Shown here: piece by piece, positions 43,616 through 55,425 of the stretch
Position numbering within the stretch: position 1 is the first letter of the stretch
Layout: every line of letters starts with the position of its first letter
Source of the DNA: Anthonomus grandis grandis
Taxonomy: Eukaryota > Arthropoda > Insecta > Coleoptera > Curculionidae
Length of the DNA: 64,000 bases
Assembly (NCBI RefSeq): GCF_022605725.1
Contig: NC_065556.1
Coordinates: 434,001 to 498,000 of the forward strand
Direction: 5' to 3'
Notes under the pieces: model-generated
Told to the model about the DNA's origin: nothing
Seen by the model: only the letters and a program-made list of their open reading frames with translations
Databases searched by the model: none
Program-made: the position numbers and the translations under genes

Positions 43616-45801
43616 CAGTGGCGGCTCGTGGGTCAATCTTCAGGGGGGTCATTTTGGTTTGAAAACTTATAGTATACTCTAATAAAAAAAAACAAATAAA
43701 GCTATTAATTTTTTAAAGTATTTGAAAGATCTTTTAGCATTTATATTTTAGATAAAAAAAACAGACTTGGATAAAACTCAATAATATTTACCGTTATTTT
43801 TGGAATGCTTTTGACAAGCGTTTTCTCGATGCTCAACATAGACAAGGCACTAAGTCTAGATTGTCTTATCGTATTACGCAGGAATGTTTTTACTCTTTTT
43901 AAAGTAGAAAAACATCTCACTCACTTTCCACGGTTGTCATAGGGAGTGTGCACAAAATATTTAATAATTTCACTGCTTCAGAAAATGTTTCAGACAAATT
44001 CATGTTAATAAAAAGCTGAAGTATGGCTACTGCACCGGCACTATTGCGAAAATCCTCACGACAATATATGACTTCAAGTTCCAATTTTAGTTCGGAAATA
44101 TTTACTGTGGGATAATGATCCTTCACTATATTTAAAATATTTTGCGGAAAGTTGGAAGTGTATGCTTCAAATTTCTTTGTGTAGAATAACTGTAAAATCA
44201 TGAGATGATCATTGAAATCAAACCTGTGATTTATTTCAGATATAATAATATCACAAATTTCCAGTGTAGTTCGTCGCTTTGGATCCTCTGTAGCTGTAGT
44301 ACTTTTTCTTTTTTTTTTTGCTGTTCATGTGCTTGGTTCTTCTGATTCCAATATAGTATTTCTAATTATTTGGATATTGTTGTTAAAAGACAGTATATAA
44401 TTCTTAACAGATATGACATCAATATCTCGCATTTGTAATTGTTTAAACAATATATCAACATGGGGCATTATTTTATGGAAAAAATTCAACCAAAATAAAA
44501 AAAGCTCATCTTCCAAATGTCTTTTTAAACCAGTTGCTTGATTTATATTATTATTATATTACCATCTTGCTCCTCATCAATAATTTTCTCTAAGCAAGAT
44601 TTTAAATCATCTTTATAAGTGTATACAATTTCAACACATTTTGTATTGAAAGCCCATCGAGTGGGTGCAGCTTTAGGTAGCCTTACTTTAACCACTCTAT
44701 CCAGAACCATCGTACGTTTTGGAGATCGGTCGAAAAAGGACGAAAATGCGTGTAAATTTGCAAAAAAATATTTTTATACGTTTATGTTGACTCGCCGCTT
44801 TTTGCAGGATAAGATTAAGTTGATGGGCATAGCAGTGAATAAGCGTGCATTTGGGTATATTTCTTTAATTTTTGTTTGTACTCCTCCCAGTTTACCGCTC
44901 ATGACTGATGCACCATCGTAACTTTGGGCAATCAATTTTTCAGGTGCTTCATTAATTTTTAATAATTGAAGTTCTTCCAATATTACATTAGTTAAATGTT
45001 ATGCTGTGGTACCTGGTGGGTTAACAAATTTCCAAAATCTTTCATGTACAATACCAGTTAATACATATCGTAATATGACAATCATCTGCGTTTTATTGGA
45101 GCTGTCTGTGGTCTCATCTACTTGAATTGCCACAAAATTTGTCTGGCCAATCTCCTTAATTATATGAGTATGTACAATGGCTAACATTGATTCTAAAATA
45201 TCGTTCTGAATTGTTTTTGATGTTGCTTTAAATACTGTACTTTTTTCAATATATTCCTTAAACATTAAATCCATTTCAAAAACAAAATCGATAAGGCCCA
45301 GAAAAATTCCAGGATTGTTGGAGCTGTTACTTTCGTCATGACCGTGCAATGCAATTTCGAAAACTCCGCAAAATTTTACACAGACGCGATTACTTTGTTT
45401 AAAATACAGTACCTAACTAAAACATAACATTCATCCAGTCGGGCCGTTGACTACGTTAGCGATATAGGATTGAAAGGTGACTCTCACTCCCGCTCACGAA
45501 ATGCGAATCTGTCCTCTTTGTTCTATTTTACATGCATTTCTCCATAAGCCATAAGAACTGTATAGGGACAATTTAAAATACGGCCCAGCCACGGGCTTGT
45601 GTGATGAGCGCGAGGCGCGACGTTAGTAATATATTTATTTGTTTTGCTATTATATTTGTTTTGCCAATGCAGACTGCTTAGAGAATTTTATAATTCACAG
45701 TGAAGTTTTAGATAAAAGATATTTTTAATAAAATTGGTATTTTTATGAGATTATTTTAGAGGGGTCATTGACCAATTGACCCTAAGAAGGAGCCGCCATT
45801 G
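43616..45801 (-). mobile_element. hAT element (ZMYM1-like) with 8-bp target duplication
   Basis: Left end CAGTGGCGGCTC (43616) and right end GAGCCGCCATTG (45801) form 12-bp inverted repeats with one mismatch. GCAGAAAT flanks it exactly at 43608-43615 and 45802-45809, the 8-bp duplication typical of hAT. It carries a decayed transposase on minus and lies inside the MULE-like element. Confidence 0.92.
43790..45400 (-). pseudogene. hAT transposase (ZMYM1/THAP0-like), broken
   Basis: Order on minus: HGHDESNSSNNPGIFLGLI (45349 leftwards), QNDILESM, NFVAIQVDETTDSSNKTQ (first catalytic Asp region), RFWKFVNP, then SYDGASVMSGKLGGVQ (near 44900), a frameshifted HCYAHQLNLIL-type stretch, helical sequence, and the C-terminal dimerisation region ending LPMTTVESE then a frameshifted STLKRVKTFLRN near 43900. 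At least four frame breaks. The N-terminal zinc-finger part is absent. Confidence 0.82.
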
Positions 45802-48419
45802 GCAGAAATGTGTCCAGTTTTAATTTTTTTTTAAGAATTTGTAAAGTTTTTAATAAGGTTGATGTTACAAGTTTCATTTATGGCTAAATCACAAATCCTT
45901 TCAAGCTCATTTCTTAAATCAGCCACCACTGTCTTATGTTCTTTGGTAATTGACAAAAAAAAGGAAATTTTGTTTTAAATAAGAACACTAATAATGCTTG
46001 AGTAACAATAATTATAGGTACTTGAACATGCGTTTATAAAAAAAACTATTGTTAGGAATTCCTTGCGCCAAAATCGAATAATATTATCCTTAGGTTTAGA
46101 ATTTGTTATGATGAGTAAGCACTTTGCCAATTTCGAGGCCTATGAACGACGGCATTCTGAGCGGTCGTTTTCATGTGCTTGTGTTAGAGCTGGCAAAGCT
46201 CTCTTAAAATATAATTTCTTTTAAAGTAACCAGTGTTTTACAAAATAAATTTATTTAAAGTAAAGAAGTGACTATTATTCCTAGTTGGTGTTGTGTACTT
46301 TCTGTGGACTCTATTAGCTAATTATTCTTTTTCTAACACTATATTAAAAAATGGCTTCTATAATTAAGTTAAAGCGAACAAAGCACTAATAATAATATCG
46401 CACAACCATAGCTTTGAACTGAATCAAATTTTATACAGAATCCCCATAATACTCCATTAGTAATACGGGGAAACTAAAAATGAACATTTAAAAAAATGAA
46501 ATAAATAAACCTACAAAAGCACCTTTTAGCATACCTACCTAACGAGTTACGAATCACAACGGACGCACTGTAATACTTATTATATTTACTGAAATAAAAT
46601 ATTATTTGACTTACCGTAATTTCTTACGGTATTTTTATTAATTTATTTAATTTTTATATCCACGGAAGCCTCACATTCTTTACTGCCATCTTCTTTCTTC
46701 TTGGCTAATTTTGTTAAAATTAGTTGTGATGGCATGCATACTTCTTTCAAAATAAAAGTTTTTTTAAATATGGTAATGTTTGTTTGACTACCCACTGCGT
46801 TTTTGTCAAAGCCGAAAAGGTTTTAATCCATTCATTACACTTAATGTTTAAAGTCATTAGACGTTGAGTCAGCATACTTTTTTCCCGGCAGTGTTAGGCG
46901 TAAAACAGCCTTATAATATTCTCTATCACGAAACTCCACAGTATCCACTACTCCTACATTAAATACTGCTTGTTCCATGTTTTCACAGATTTTAATTCAC
47001 AAAAACAAATAGAAACAAACTAAAAACTAATGATACCTACACCAATAACAGCACTAAAATATTTAAGGTTATGTTATGAGTGTTTATATGTAAATAAATG
47101 GCTTTGGTGTTGCAGTATATTAGATTTAGCGGCTTGGCGCTGTACTCGAATATATTTAGGAGTCTAATGGTAAAATCCTATTTAATATTGTGGCGGCGTT
47201 GAATCGTATTAGATTTTGGAGTAAGCGTTGTAACCAACTAGATTTTGAATTGACCAATAACAATCGAGGAAAACTTGCGGGCGTTGTACAATATTAGGTT
47301 TTGGAAATACGCTACCAGGACTGCTAATGCATATGGCCCCCATAGCCAAAAATGATCACTGCCTGGTGGCCATCATTTTATAGAAATTGTGTCCTTTTGA
47401 TGTTGGTCACTCTGAATATTTTCAGTGTTGCCAACAAAAAATATATTAAATAACGGTAATGAAGTTGACAAGGCTGACGTTTGACGTTTGACCTGTCACG
47501 AACTAATTTTTTTTTTATTGACATTGTTTTTAAATCATCATTGGGATTCTAAAATAACGACTCGATTCAATCACTCGATATAACTGATTCTAAATAATAT
47601 TGCCAATTGTGTGTATAGCAGATTGCTTAATTTTTCGCGCTTATTTAATACATGGATAATGCATCAGCATCCTTATTTAAACATATTTGGTTCACTATTT
47701 TTCAAAACCGAATTATTGTGAATTGTCTGTCTGTGTTGCTTATCATAGAATAATATAAATATATAGAGTTTATTTTTACTATATAAACTTTTGCTAATTA
47801 CAAACCCCCTTGAAATCATCTATATTTTGGTTTTTATAGATGGTTGTACCTATTAATATGAAAACTCTGTTTATAGAAGGAAAGTAGAAGTAGTAAGGTA
47901 AAAATAGAAAGAAAATAAAAATGTTCCTAACTAAATTTGTTAAGTAAACACAAGCAAAAATTAAAATGAAGATCATAATTTTTATGGATTTATAAGATTC
48001 AAATTTATCAGAATAATAAAACAATTATTTTAAAGTGCATGCATCTATCCCAAGTTAATCGAAACTTTGTCTCATTTTAGATAAATATTACTTTCTTTCA
48101 TAAATTTTAACAAAATTCGCATATATTCTTATAACTAAATGTAACTTTTTATTTTGTTTTTTTAAACATAACCTCCCAAAAACTTTAATTGTTTTATTTC
48201 CCTACAATTGGCACACCTGAAATTTGTCAGAGTGACCAACATCGAAAAGACACAATCATTTACTTTTCATCGAATTGGCAGTCCAGGTATATTTATTAAG
48301 TTCGTGGGCCGGGTTAATTTACTAATTTTTATAGAATAATTAGTAAAATAACGTAGGTATAAAGATGATGCTAGTGTTTTATTTGATGACTACCAACTCG
48401 AAAAAGCGTAAATCAAATG

Positions 48420-49300
48420 GCCGGCAAATTGGAAAGAATTGAAAAAATGGACTTTAAAGAAAAATCTGTTATTAATTATACCTCACCTAAAATCAAAAAA
48501 AACGATTTCGACCCAGACTGATAGAAGTCCTGAAATGTCTACATTATCAAAAACTCAGAAAACCTCTTCAAAACAAATACCCAGTGATGAATGGCATTAC
48601 ACTGTTGTAGAAAACAGTGCATGCCTACTATACTATGTGTCAGCTTGCATACTACATTAAGATTAAACTTGGCATCAACGACTTTATTCGATGTTTTCCT
48701 ATGCTTAAGGATGGATACAGTTTACCTTCTAGTTTTAAAGTCGGTGTGCAAAACAAGGATCTCCTAAAACGACTTAAAGAGACAGACATGTGGCCTGCTG
48801 GTACTGTAATAGATGGCCATAAAGCACATCCCTCCCAGCATATAGCCTTACCGCCAACTCCAATGTCCATTGCTGCCCGAGCAGCCTCCGATAACATTTC
48901 AAAGCAAGAAAAGCGGCTTAAGATCAACTCAGATAGGGAAGCCATAGCTGCTGGTAAGTCCTTAAACGGTGAAGCCGTCAACATCAAGATTGTGGAGAAA
49001 GCCAATAACGATAGTGGTGGGCTCCATCTCGACCCAATAATCCCACCAATAGTACGGCTCTTTCGTAAATCTGACATGGAAAATGATCGTTACTTGTTGG
49101 CTAGACTGAGAGATCCTTTACTCCTTAAATCTCTCAGAATTTACCTGGCACATCTACATGATCAAGTGAAGGAACATGGAAGTTGAAGAGGACCTTTCTA
49201 CCTTTAGAACCTATTTTTCGTCGGAGAAGCTTTTGCGGCTCCAATTAGGAAAAGCCAAAATAATTATTTTTCTAGTGGTTCGCCATCTAGAAAAAATATT
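48420..49300 (+). pseudogene. LINE copy B ORF1
   Basis: Two frames. The first is polar (48439-48660). The second (48617-49186) has INDFIRCFPMLKDGYSLPSS, FKVGVQNKDLLKRLKETDMW and PAGTVI, a module seen in ORF1/gag-like proteins of CR1/Jockey-group LINEs, then a Lys/Glu-rich segment, an IIPPIVRLFRKSD linker and RYLLARLRDPLLLKSL. The end is frameshifted after 49180. Nucleic-acid binding is the likely role. Confidence 0.6.
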
Positions 49301-49344
49301 TAGAATACCTGACGCGACCAGGGAATCAAGCACCCTCTTTAAAA

Positions 49345-52106
49345 TTGGTTGATAGTAAGCTTAGTATTTTTCTTTTAAATATTCAGTCCTTAAGACACAA
49401 AACTAACGATCTATTTTTATTGCTAGAAGAACTAAATTTCCCTGAAATAGTTGCTATTACTGAACATTGGTTAAATACTGATAAACCCATATATGTTGAA
49501 AATTACAATATCATAGCTAGATACAATAGAACAAACATAACGCATGGAGGCACATTGATAATATCCACTAACAGCGACTTTTCAGTAGTGACAAAGTTTG
49601 ATAACTTATTATCAGAAAAATTGTTTGAATTTTCCATTGTTTATAATAATTCACATGATCTCTACATTGTTTGTCTATATAGAACACCCGACTCTGATAT
49701 ACAAAGTTTTAGCCAGAAACTACTAAGCTTGCTAGAATCCATGCCCTTAAAAAGCAAACTAATGTTATGTGGCGACCTTAATATTGACTATTCCAGTATA
49801 TGTGCTGCCCAAGAATCACTCCAGTCTATATTCGAGTCAATGGGCTTGATAATGCACATAGATTCACCCACCAGAATAACTAAAAATAGCTCCACCACCA
49901 TCGATTACGTAGTATCATCCTTTGCTCCAGAACTCTTAAATTGTACTGTTTTCAGTTCGGGCTTTTCAGATCATGAAGCTATATTAACCAGCTTCTCTTT
50001 GGATTCAATTAACAATAGCACTTTGCGTAAATTAGGCCGTGTTTATAACAAAAATAATTTTCTAAATTTTAAGAATCATTCTCTAACGGAATACTGGAAC
50101 TTTCTTTTAAATGATGTCGATAATGAGTTCTCCAGATACTTAAATTCGTTATCAGATATTGCAAATATATCTTTTCCTCTAAAGCCAATTAAAACTAAAA
50201 AACAAAAGCCCTGGTCTTCCAAAGGTCTTCGTGTATCGGAAAAAAACATGCGCTCACTTTCCTACCTAATAAAGTTCTCAGAATCTATTGCTTTTCATAA
50301 TTACGTCAAGCAGTATAGGAAAACTTATCTTAAAACAATTAAGGCTGCAAAAGAAGTCTATTACAGTGGGAGGCTGGCAAAATCTGCCAATGTAGCTAGA
50401 GAAACATGGTCTATTGTTAACGAACTAAGAAATAAGTCTACCTCAACTAGCACTGTCTCTACATCACCCGAGGACCTAAACAATTACTTTGTAAACGTGG
50501 CAAAAAATCTAATGGCCACTATAACACCTTCTGACGATCCTCTGTCATATCTCTCTAATGAAAATTTGCACAATTTATTTTTTACGCCAGTATCATTTAC
50601 AGAACTTCAATGTACAATTAACGAAAGAAAAAACAAATCATCAGCTGGTACAGATGGGCTTACTCTTAAAATGTTTTCAAATATGCCTGATTGTACTCTA
50701 ATCCATTTAGTAGACCTAATCAACATGTCATTTCAAAATGGGATCTCCAAACTGCCTTAAAACTGCAATAATCATTCCATTACATAAAGGAGGAGATAAA
50801 GATCAAGCCTCAAACTATCGTACAATTGCACTTCTTCCAACCCTCTCAAAGATCATAGAACGCCTGGCTAAAATAAGGTTTTTGTTATTTTTGTTTAAAT
50901 ATAATATCTTAACCCCTTATCAGCTTGGATTTCTAAGCAAAAAATGCACCAACGATGCTATGTTCTCCCTATTTAACAGCGTTTATTCAAATATCAACAA
51001 AAATTACTTAACAGCAACAATTTTCTGTGACTTTTCAAGGCTTTCGATTGCGTAAACCACATTATTTTAATTAACAAATTGCAGCACTATGCCTATGGAC
51101 TCAGAGGTACATCCCTTCAATGGTTTAAGTCATATTTGTGCAACAGAAGTCAACTTGTAAAGGTCGATACGTCAAGATCTTCTTGTAAACCAATTGAATG
51201 TGGGGTACCTCAAGGTTCCGTTTTGGGTCCTATGCTCTTTCTGCTGTTTATAAATGACCTGGTAAGCCTGAACATAAGCGGAAAAATCTGTCTTTTTGCT
51301 GATGATACTAGCTTCACTTGGAGCAATCCGAATGCATTGGCACTACATACAACAATTTCCAACGACTTGGTCTTCATTAAATCGTAGTGCGATTCCAATA
51401 TTTTATGCCTAAATCTCTCAAAAACTAAAGTCTTATCATATAAAACGACCATTCCTCCATTTATTCTAAACAATACCAGTTTGGAGGTTGTTGAGTCTGT
51501 CAAGTTCTTGGGTCTTGTTGTGGACGGCTCTTTGAAATGGGATTTGCACATAGATACGTTATCTAAAAAACTATGCTCGGCATGTTTTGCCATAAGATCA
51601 ATCTCAAGAAATTAGGCTTTTTCACAGCCAAAACAGTTTATTATGCTCTTTTTGAGTCACATCTTCGTTACGCCCTTCCATTCTGGGGTACATGCTGCAA
51701 GACCCAATTTGAGCGTATATTTAAACTTGAAAAGAGAGCGCTTCGCTACTTATTAGGACTTGATAGTAGAGCTCACTGCCAAGTAAATTTTATAAAATAT
51801 AAGATCCTTACTCTTCCCTCGTTATTTATATTTGAATCTATCTGCCTTATCCGCAAACATGTGTCGCAGATTCCAGAAAGACCATCCCACGGCTATTCAC
51901 TAAGGAACGTTGATCTTAATCTTCATCTGCCAATTTCACGGTCCGAATTAGTAAAGAACTCTATACTTTATGCAGCAATAAAAATGCACAACCATCTGCC
52001 TTCCGTAATAAAATCGATGACTACTTTTAGTTGTTTTCGCAATGCCCTAAAATCTTTACTACTGCAAAAAGCCCTATATACAGTATCAACAATTTTGTAC
52101 ATTTAA
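49345..52106 (+). pseudogene. LINE copy B ORF2: endonuclease and RT, multiple frameshifts
   Basis: Endonuclease 49345-50000: NIQSLRHK, AITEHWL, CLYRTPD, LCGDLNIDYS and GFSDHEAI. RT in pieces: YRTIALLPTLSKIIERL (50738-51055), FCDFSR then a frame break at the FDCV block near 51040, GVPQGSVLGPMLF and FADDTSF (51079-51387), an in-frame stop at 51385-51387, and a C-terminal part 51573-52106 ending in MHNHLPSVIKSM. All domain landmarks are there but at least four frame breaks occur. Confidence 0.85.
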
Positions 52107-52336
52107 TTGTGTGTATATTTGTATATAAAAATTATTTTATTTATGTATTTCGACCAAATTATACAATTTGATAATTTGAACAGTATTTTTGTTTTGTTAT
52201 GTACCTATTTACTTTGTGTGTATTTTGTATGAGTATTTTTTTATGTTTATTTGTTTATATTTGTATTTTTTTTCCTTTAGCTTTGTCGATAAAATGTAAA
52301 TTTTCTGACAATAAAGCATTTGTCTGTCTGTCTGTC

Positions 52337-53224
52337 TCGACCAAGTTATACACTAATGCTTACTGTTGCATGATTTACATTAACTGCCATCAAGATAACT
52401 ATTTATCTCTCCTAAATTGAAAAATGACCTGGAATCAAAACACTGAAATCATTGGAACAAGAACTTAAAGCTGTGAGTAGCTGCGAATTTAAAATAGACT
52501 CTTCCTAAGTAACAATTTGAGATCCTGCCGCTCTAGTAAAATAGATTTTTATAGATTTTATAATAGCTTTAGGAGGTCTAAAATACCTTTTTATAAGCTG
52601 CAAAGGCTTAACAGACCAGTTCTAAATTTTCAGCTTTAGTAGAAAGATAAACAAATGAGCAAATTTATGCTTTTGTAGTTTTTGCCAACCATAATCTACA
52701 CTACTATGCGTTTCACCTTGTAAATTCAGGACATAAACAGATTACCCATTTTAAATTAAATAGATTTAAGTTTGATCTTAAGACATTGCAAGCCCTGTGT
52801 GTTTTCTCCTTCAATTTGGTGATGAATGTATTCCATATGGCCCTATCCTTCATCCTTACATAGCCCTACATTACCTCCCTTAAAAATCACTTTGGAAATC
52901 ACTGTAGAAATTCCGGCAAATCCAAGAGGATGTTCAGCGTTTCACTTGATGTGGTTCTAATCGCATCTCTAATTCAAATTCAAATTCAAACTTTTATTAT
53001 CCAGGAAACAAATAATACAATAGCCAGATAATACAATAAATTCTGAATGTTTCTAAATTATCCGCTCTAGGGTTTTCATTAGAAAGGACGTTAAGCTGAT
53101 GGGCCTATAGGATATTCTAAGATTTTTAGTGTAGCCTCAGTCATCAATAAACACTAAATTTTTCATAAATCAAAATTATTTATAACTAATTTTCGAACTT
53201 GTCTTTATTGTAATTTTAGCGAGA
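52337..53224. other. Unassigned stretch with a LINE-tail-like repeat
   Basis: At 52973-53000 tandem AATTCAAATTC units followed by AAACTTTTATT look, on minus, like AATAAA plus a TTGAAT repeat tail of a LINE, but no coding part was seen next to it. Nothing else recognised. Confidence 0.35.
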
Positions 53225-53290
53225 TGTTTTTGTTGGGAATTGTCTCCGACCGTTATCAAGTGTAAACTAACAACAACTACTATTTTACAG
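53225..53290 (-). other. Degenerate relative of the ribozyme-bearing insertion
   Basis: On minus, AGTTTACACTTGATAACGG continues to GTCGGAGACAATTCC and a decayed AAAACATC, matching 40184-40230 in layout. It is a second, older copy of that retroelement's hammerhead region, directly left of the PIN/CXC element. Confidence 0.5.
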
Positions 53291-53734
53291 GCTTATCAGG
53301 GTGTCCCAAAAATCAACGATGAGCCAAAAACGGACAATAGACCAGGTGCTCAGGGACTCAAAAAAAATTAAAAACTAAATCTATCTTGAGTACTTTTAAA
53401 ATTATAGTAGTACAGTCATTTGGTGCTCAAAAAGGGGGTTACCTAGAAAGTTTTCCGGAATTTATGAAAATTAGTGATTTTATAGATTTCGACGTGTTTT
53501 TTTCGAATTTTCACTTTGCCACCTCGTATCTTTGCCGCTCGCGCCGCCATATTGGAAAAATGGCGCCCAAATACAGTTTTTTAAGAATCTCGAAGAACTC
53601 CGTTTCGACTTATTTTACGATAAAAATAGTTATGTATTAAATTAAACTGGAGAAAAAATTTCCTTCAATTTATGTATTAACCTTTTTTTTGTAAAATCAA
53701 TAGTTTCAGCGTACGAGAGCCGCAAACCAAGCAC

Positions 53735-55010
53735 GTCTACACTCAACTCGATCAAATATCGATCAAACTATACATATAATGCCATTGTCGTATTTGACGG
53801 ATATCCGGAAGATGTAACAAACCGTCATACCAAATATGCAGAGCGATCCCGACGATCACGGAAAAATGCTTCAGTAGATATACTTTTTGACGAGACAATG
53901 ATCCCATATGTGTCACAAGATAAATTTCTGAGCAACGATACTAACAAAAAACGCCTAATCGGAATGTTGAAAACAAAATTTGAAGCTGCGAACTTTATGA
54001 TCAAGCAAGCCGCGGAAGATGCGGATACGTTAATAATCAATACGGCAATCACCGTTTCATCTACATTTGATTCCGTAATAGTTGTCGGCGAAGATGTAGA
54101 TCTTCTTTTTCTTTTGACGGCTCTATCTACGAGTTCAAAAATATATATTTTCAAACGAAGAAAAGGAAAAATGTCGCAACGAATATATTCAACAAAAAGT
54201 ATCATAGATAAAACAGCCGCAGATAACATTTTATTTTTGCACGCCTTCAGTGGCTGTGATACAACATCAGTACTCTTTAATCAAAAAAAAAATAAAATAT
54301 GCTAATATACTCTGAAAAAATCGAGATCTAAACGAGCTTGTCCAGGTATTCAAAAACCCAAATGCCAGATCCGGAATCATTGCTGAAGCTGGATAGCGTT
54401 TCCTCCTTGCGTTATACGGTTATAGTGGCGTAAAAAGGATGTCATTAAACAACTATAAATATACGTGCTTCACAAAATCAGCATATAAGAATAAATTTAA
54501 TATTGCATGGCTGCCACCGACAGAAGCAGCAGCACGACAACATTCATTCCGAACCTATCACCAGGTTCAACAGTGGTATGTAGTTGAAAAAATACAGAGA
54601 AATGGGGATGGAAAAAAAGCAAGAATAGGCTAATTCCTGTCATCACGCTCGAGCCTCCAGCTCCGGAAACCTTGTTGAAACCTATTTCTTGCAAATGCAA
54701 AAAGGGATGTCGGAGTGCCTGTGGATGCAGAAAGGCTGGATTAAAGTGCTCCGTTTTATGCACCAATTGCAATGGTACCTGTCATAATTCTCACGTTTCA
54801 CTACAAGATAGCGATGAAGAGGAAGAAACAGAGTCTATTCTCGAGCAAACGTATGACACAATCGAGGAACAAGAGGACTACAATGAGGCTGACGATTCCA
54901 TCGCGGACAACGTTGAAGCAGTTTCTATTTGTGAAATTTCGCTCAGTACCGAAGACGATGAACTTTTAGAAACTGATCCATCAATAGCGAAGCGAAGGAA
55001 AATGCGCTAA
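53735..55010 (+). pseudogene. PIN-like domain plus tesmin/TSO1-type CXC-domain protein, lightly broken
   Basis: Start of readable sequence: IVVFDGYPEDVTNRHTKY. The PIN-like core follows: VDILFDETMIPY, IKQAAEDADTLIINTA, VVGEDVDLLFLLTAL and FLHAFSGCDTTS, with acidic residues at positions expected of a PIN/FEN-like nuclease fold. Then LPPTEAAARQHSFRTYHQV, and a Cys-rich module CKCKKGCRSACGCRKAGLKC followed by SVLCTNC, close to the CXC DNA-binding repeat. The tail is acidic and ends KRRK. Breaks: frameshift in an A-run near 54287, stops near 54313 and 54396, frameshift near 54615. This protein type recurs in animal genomes, but I cannot name it or its function. Confidence 0.65.
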
Positions 55011-55425
55011 ATTTTGAAATAGTGCATTGAAAGTGGATTAGGTTTACTGGGGATATCACAAAAAAAACGCGTTACTTACTCTACCGCATGGTGGTGTGGA
55101 AATGAGTTATTTGGCCAAAACGCGTGTTGAAGTGGAATTTACAGCTCTCGTACACCGAAACTATTGATTTTACAAAAAAAGGTTAATACGTAAATTGTAG
55201 GCATTTTTCTTCAGTTTAATTTAATACATAACTATTTTTATCGTAACATGAGTTGGACCGGAGTAATTATAAAAAAAAACTGTATTTGGGCGCCATTTTT
55301 CCAATACGGCGGCGCGAGCGGCATAGATACGAGGCGGCAAAGTGAAAATTCGATAAGAGCACGTCGAAATCTATAAAATCACCAATTTTCAAAACTCCCG
55401 GAAAACTTCTAAGTAAAACTTTCTA

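Larger units (their letters stand above)
43430..46978 (-). pseudogene. MULE-like transposase remnants, split by hAT insertion
   Basis: From an ATG at 46978 the first 45 codons read MEQAVFNVGVVDTVEFRD and end in a stop. Overlapping frames then give NEWIKTFSALTKTQW and KEVCMPSQLILTKLAKKK..ECEASVDIKIK: a Cys/His-bearing N-terminal module that I associate with insect MULE/SWIM-type proteins. Beyond further unreadable sequence, ITKEHKTVVADLRNELERIC appears near 45900, and after the hAT insertion a GRPAKRRHSL basic tail ends near 43430. No catalytic core could be traced. The assignment rests on weak motifs plus the element's ends. Confidence 0.4.
43021..47312 (-). mobile_element. MULE-like element with about 195-bp inverted repeats
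   Basis: The left end GCGTATTTCCAAAACCTAAT (43021) is mirrored at 47312. The repeats extend to about 43213 and 47112 with few differences. Flanking 9-mers TACTTGGAC (43012-43020) and TACCAGGAC (47313-47321) agree at seven of nine positions, suiting the 9-bp duplications of Mutator-like elements. Coding remnants on minus support that class. A hAT element is inserted at 43616-45801. Confidence 0.6.
42994..48307. mobile_element. Inverted-repeat element X (about 1 kb), split by a MULE-like element
   Basis: The left piece is 42994-43020 and the right piece 47322-48307. The left end CCACGAACTGAATAAATATA and the reverse complement of the right end CCACGAACTTAATAAATATA match, and after the insertion site both go on as GGACTGC(T/C)AAT. 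Further in, GATGTTGGTCACTCTGA near 47398 is repeated inverted near 48225, so the inverted repeats are over 100 bp with gaps. No coding sequence is visible, so it is a non-autonomous element. A partial copy of the foldback MITE lies inside it at 47542-47590. Confidence 0.6.
48340..52336 (+). mobile_element. LINE copy B (same family as copy A), broken
   Basis: It contains more of ORF1 than copy A, a broken ORF2, and the same 3' end GACAATAAAGCATT, here followed by (TGTC)n at 52321-52336 instead of (ATTG)n. Frames change repeatedly. Confidence 0.85.

Noticed and set aside
47794..48024. 76-codon minus ORF in element X
   Set aside because: Phe/Ile/Tyr-rich frame in AT-rich DNA, no motif, lies in a non-coding repeat.
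53386..53640. 84-codon plus ORF at the left of the PIN/CXC element
   Set aside because: Falls wholly within the long inverted repeat and is not kept open in the other arm.
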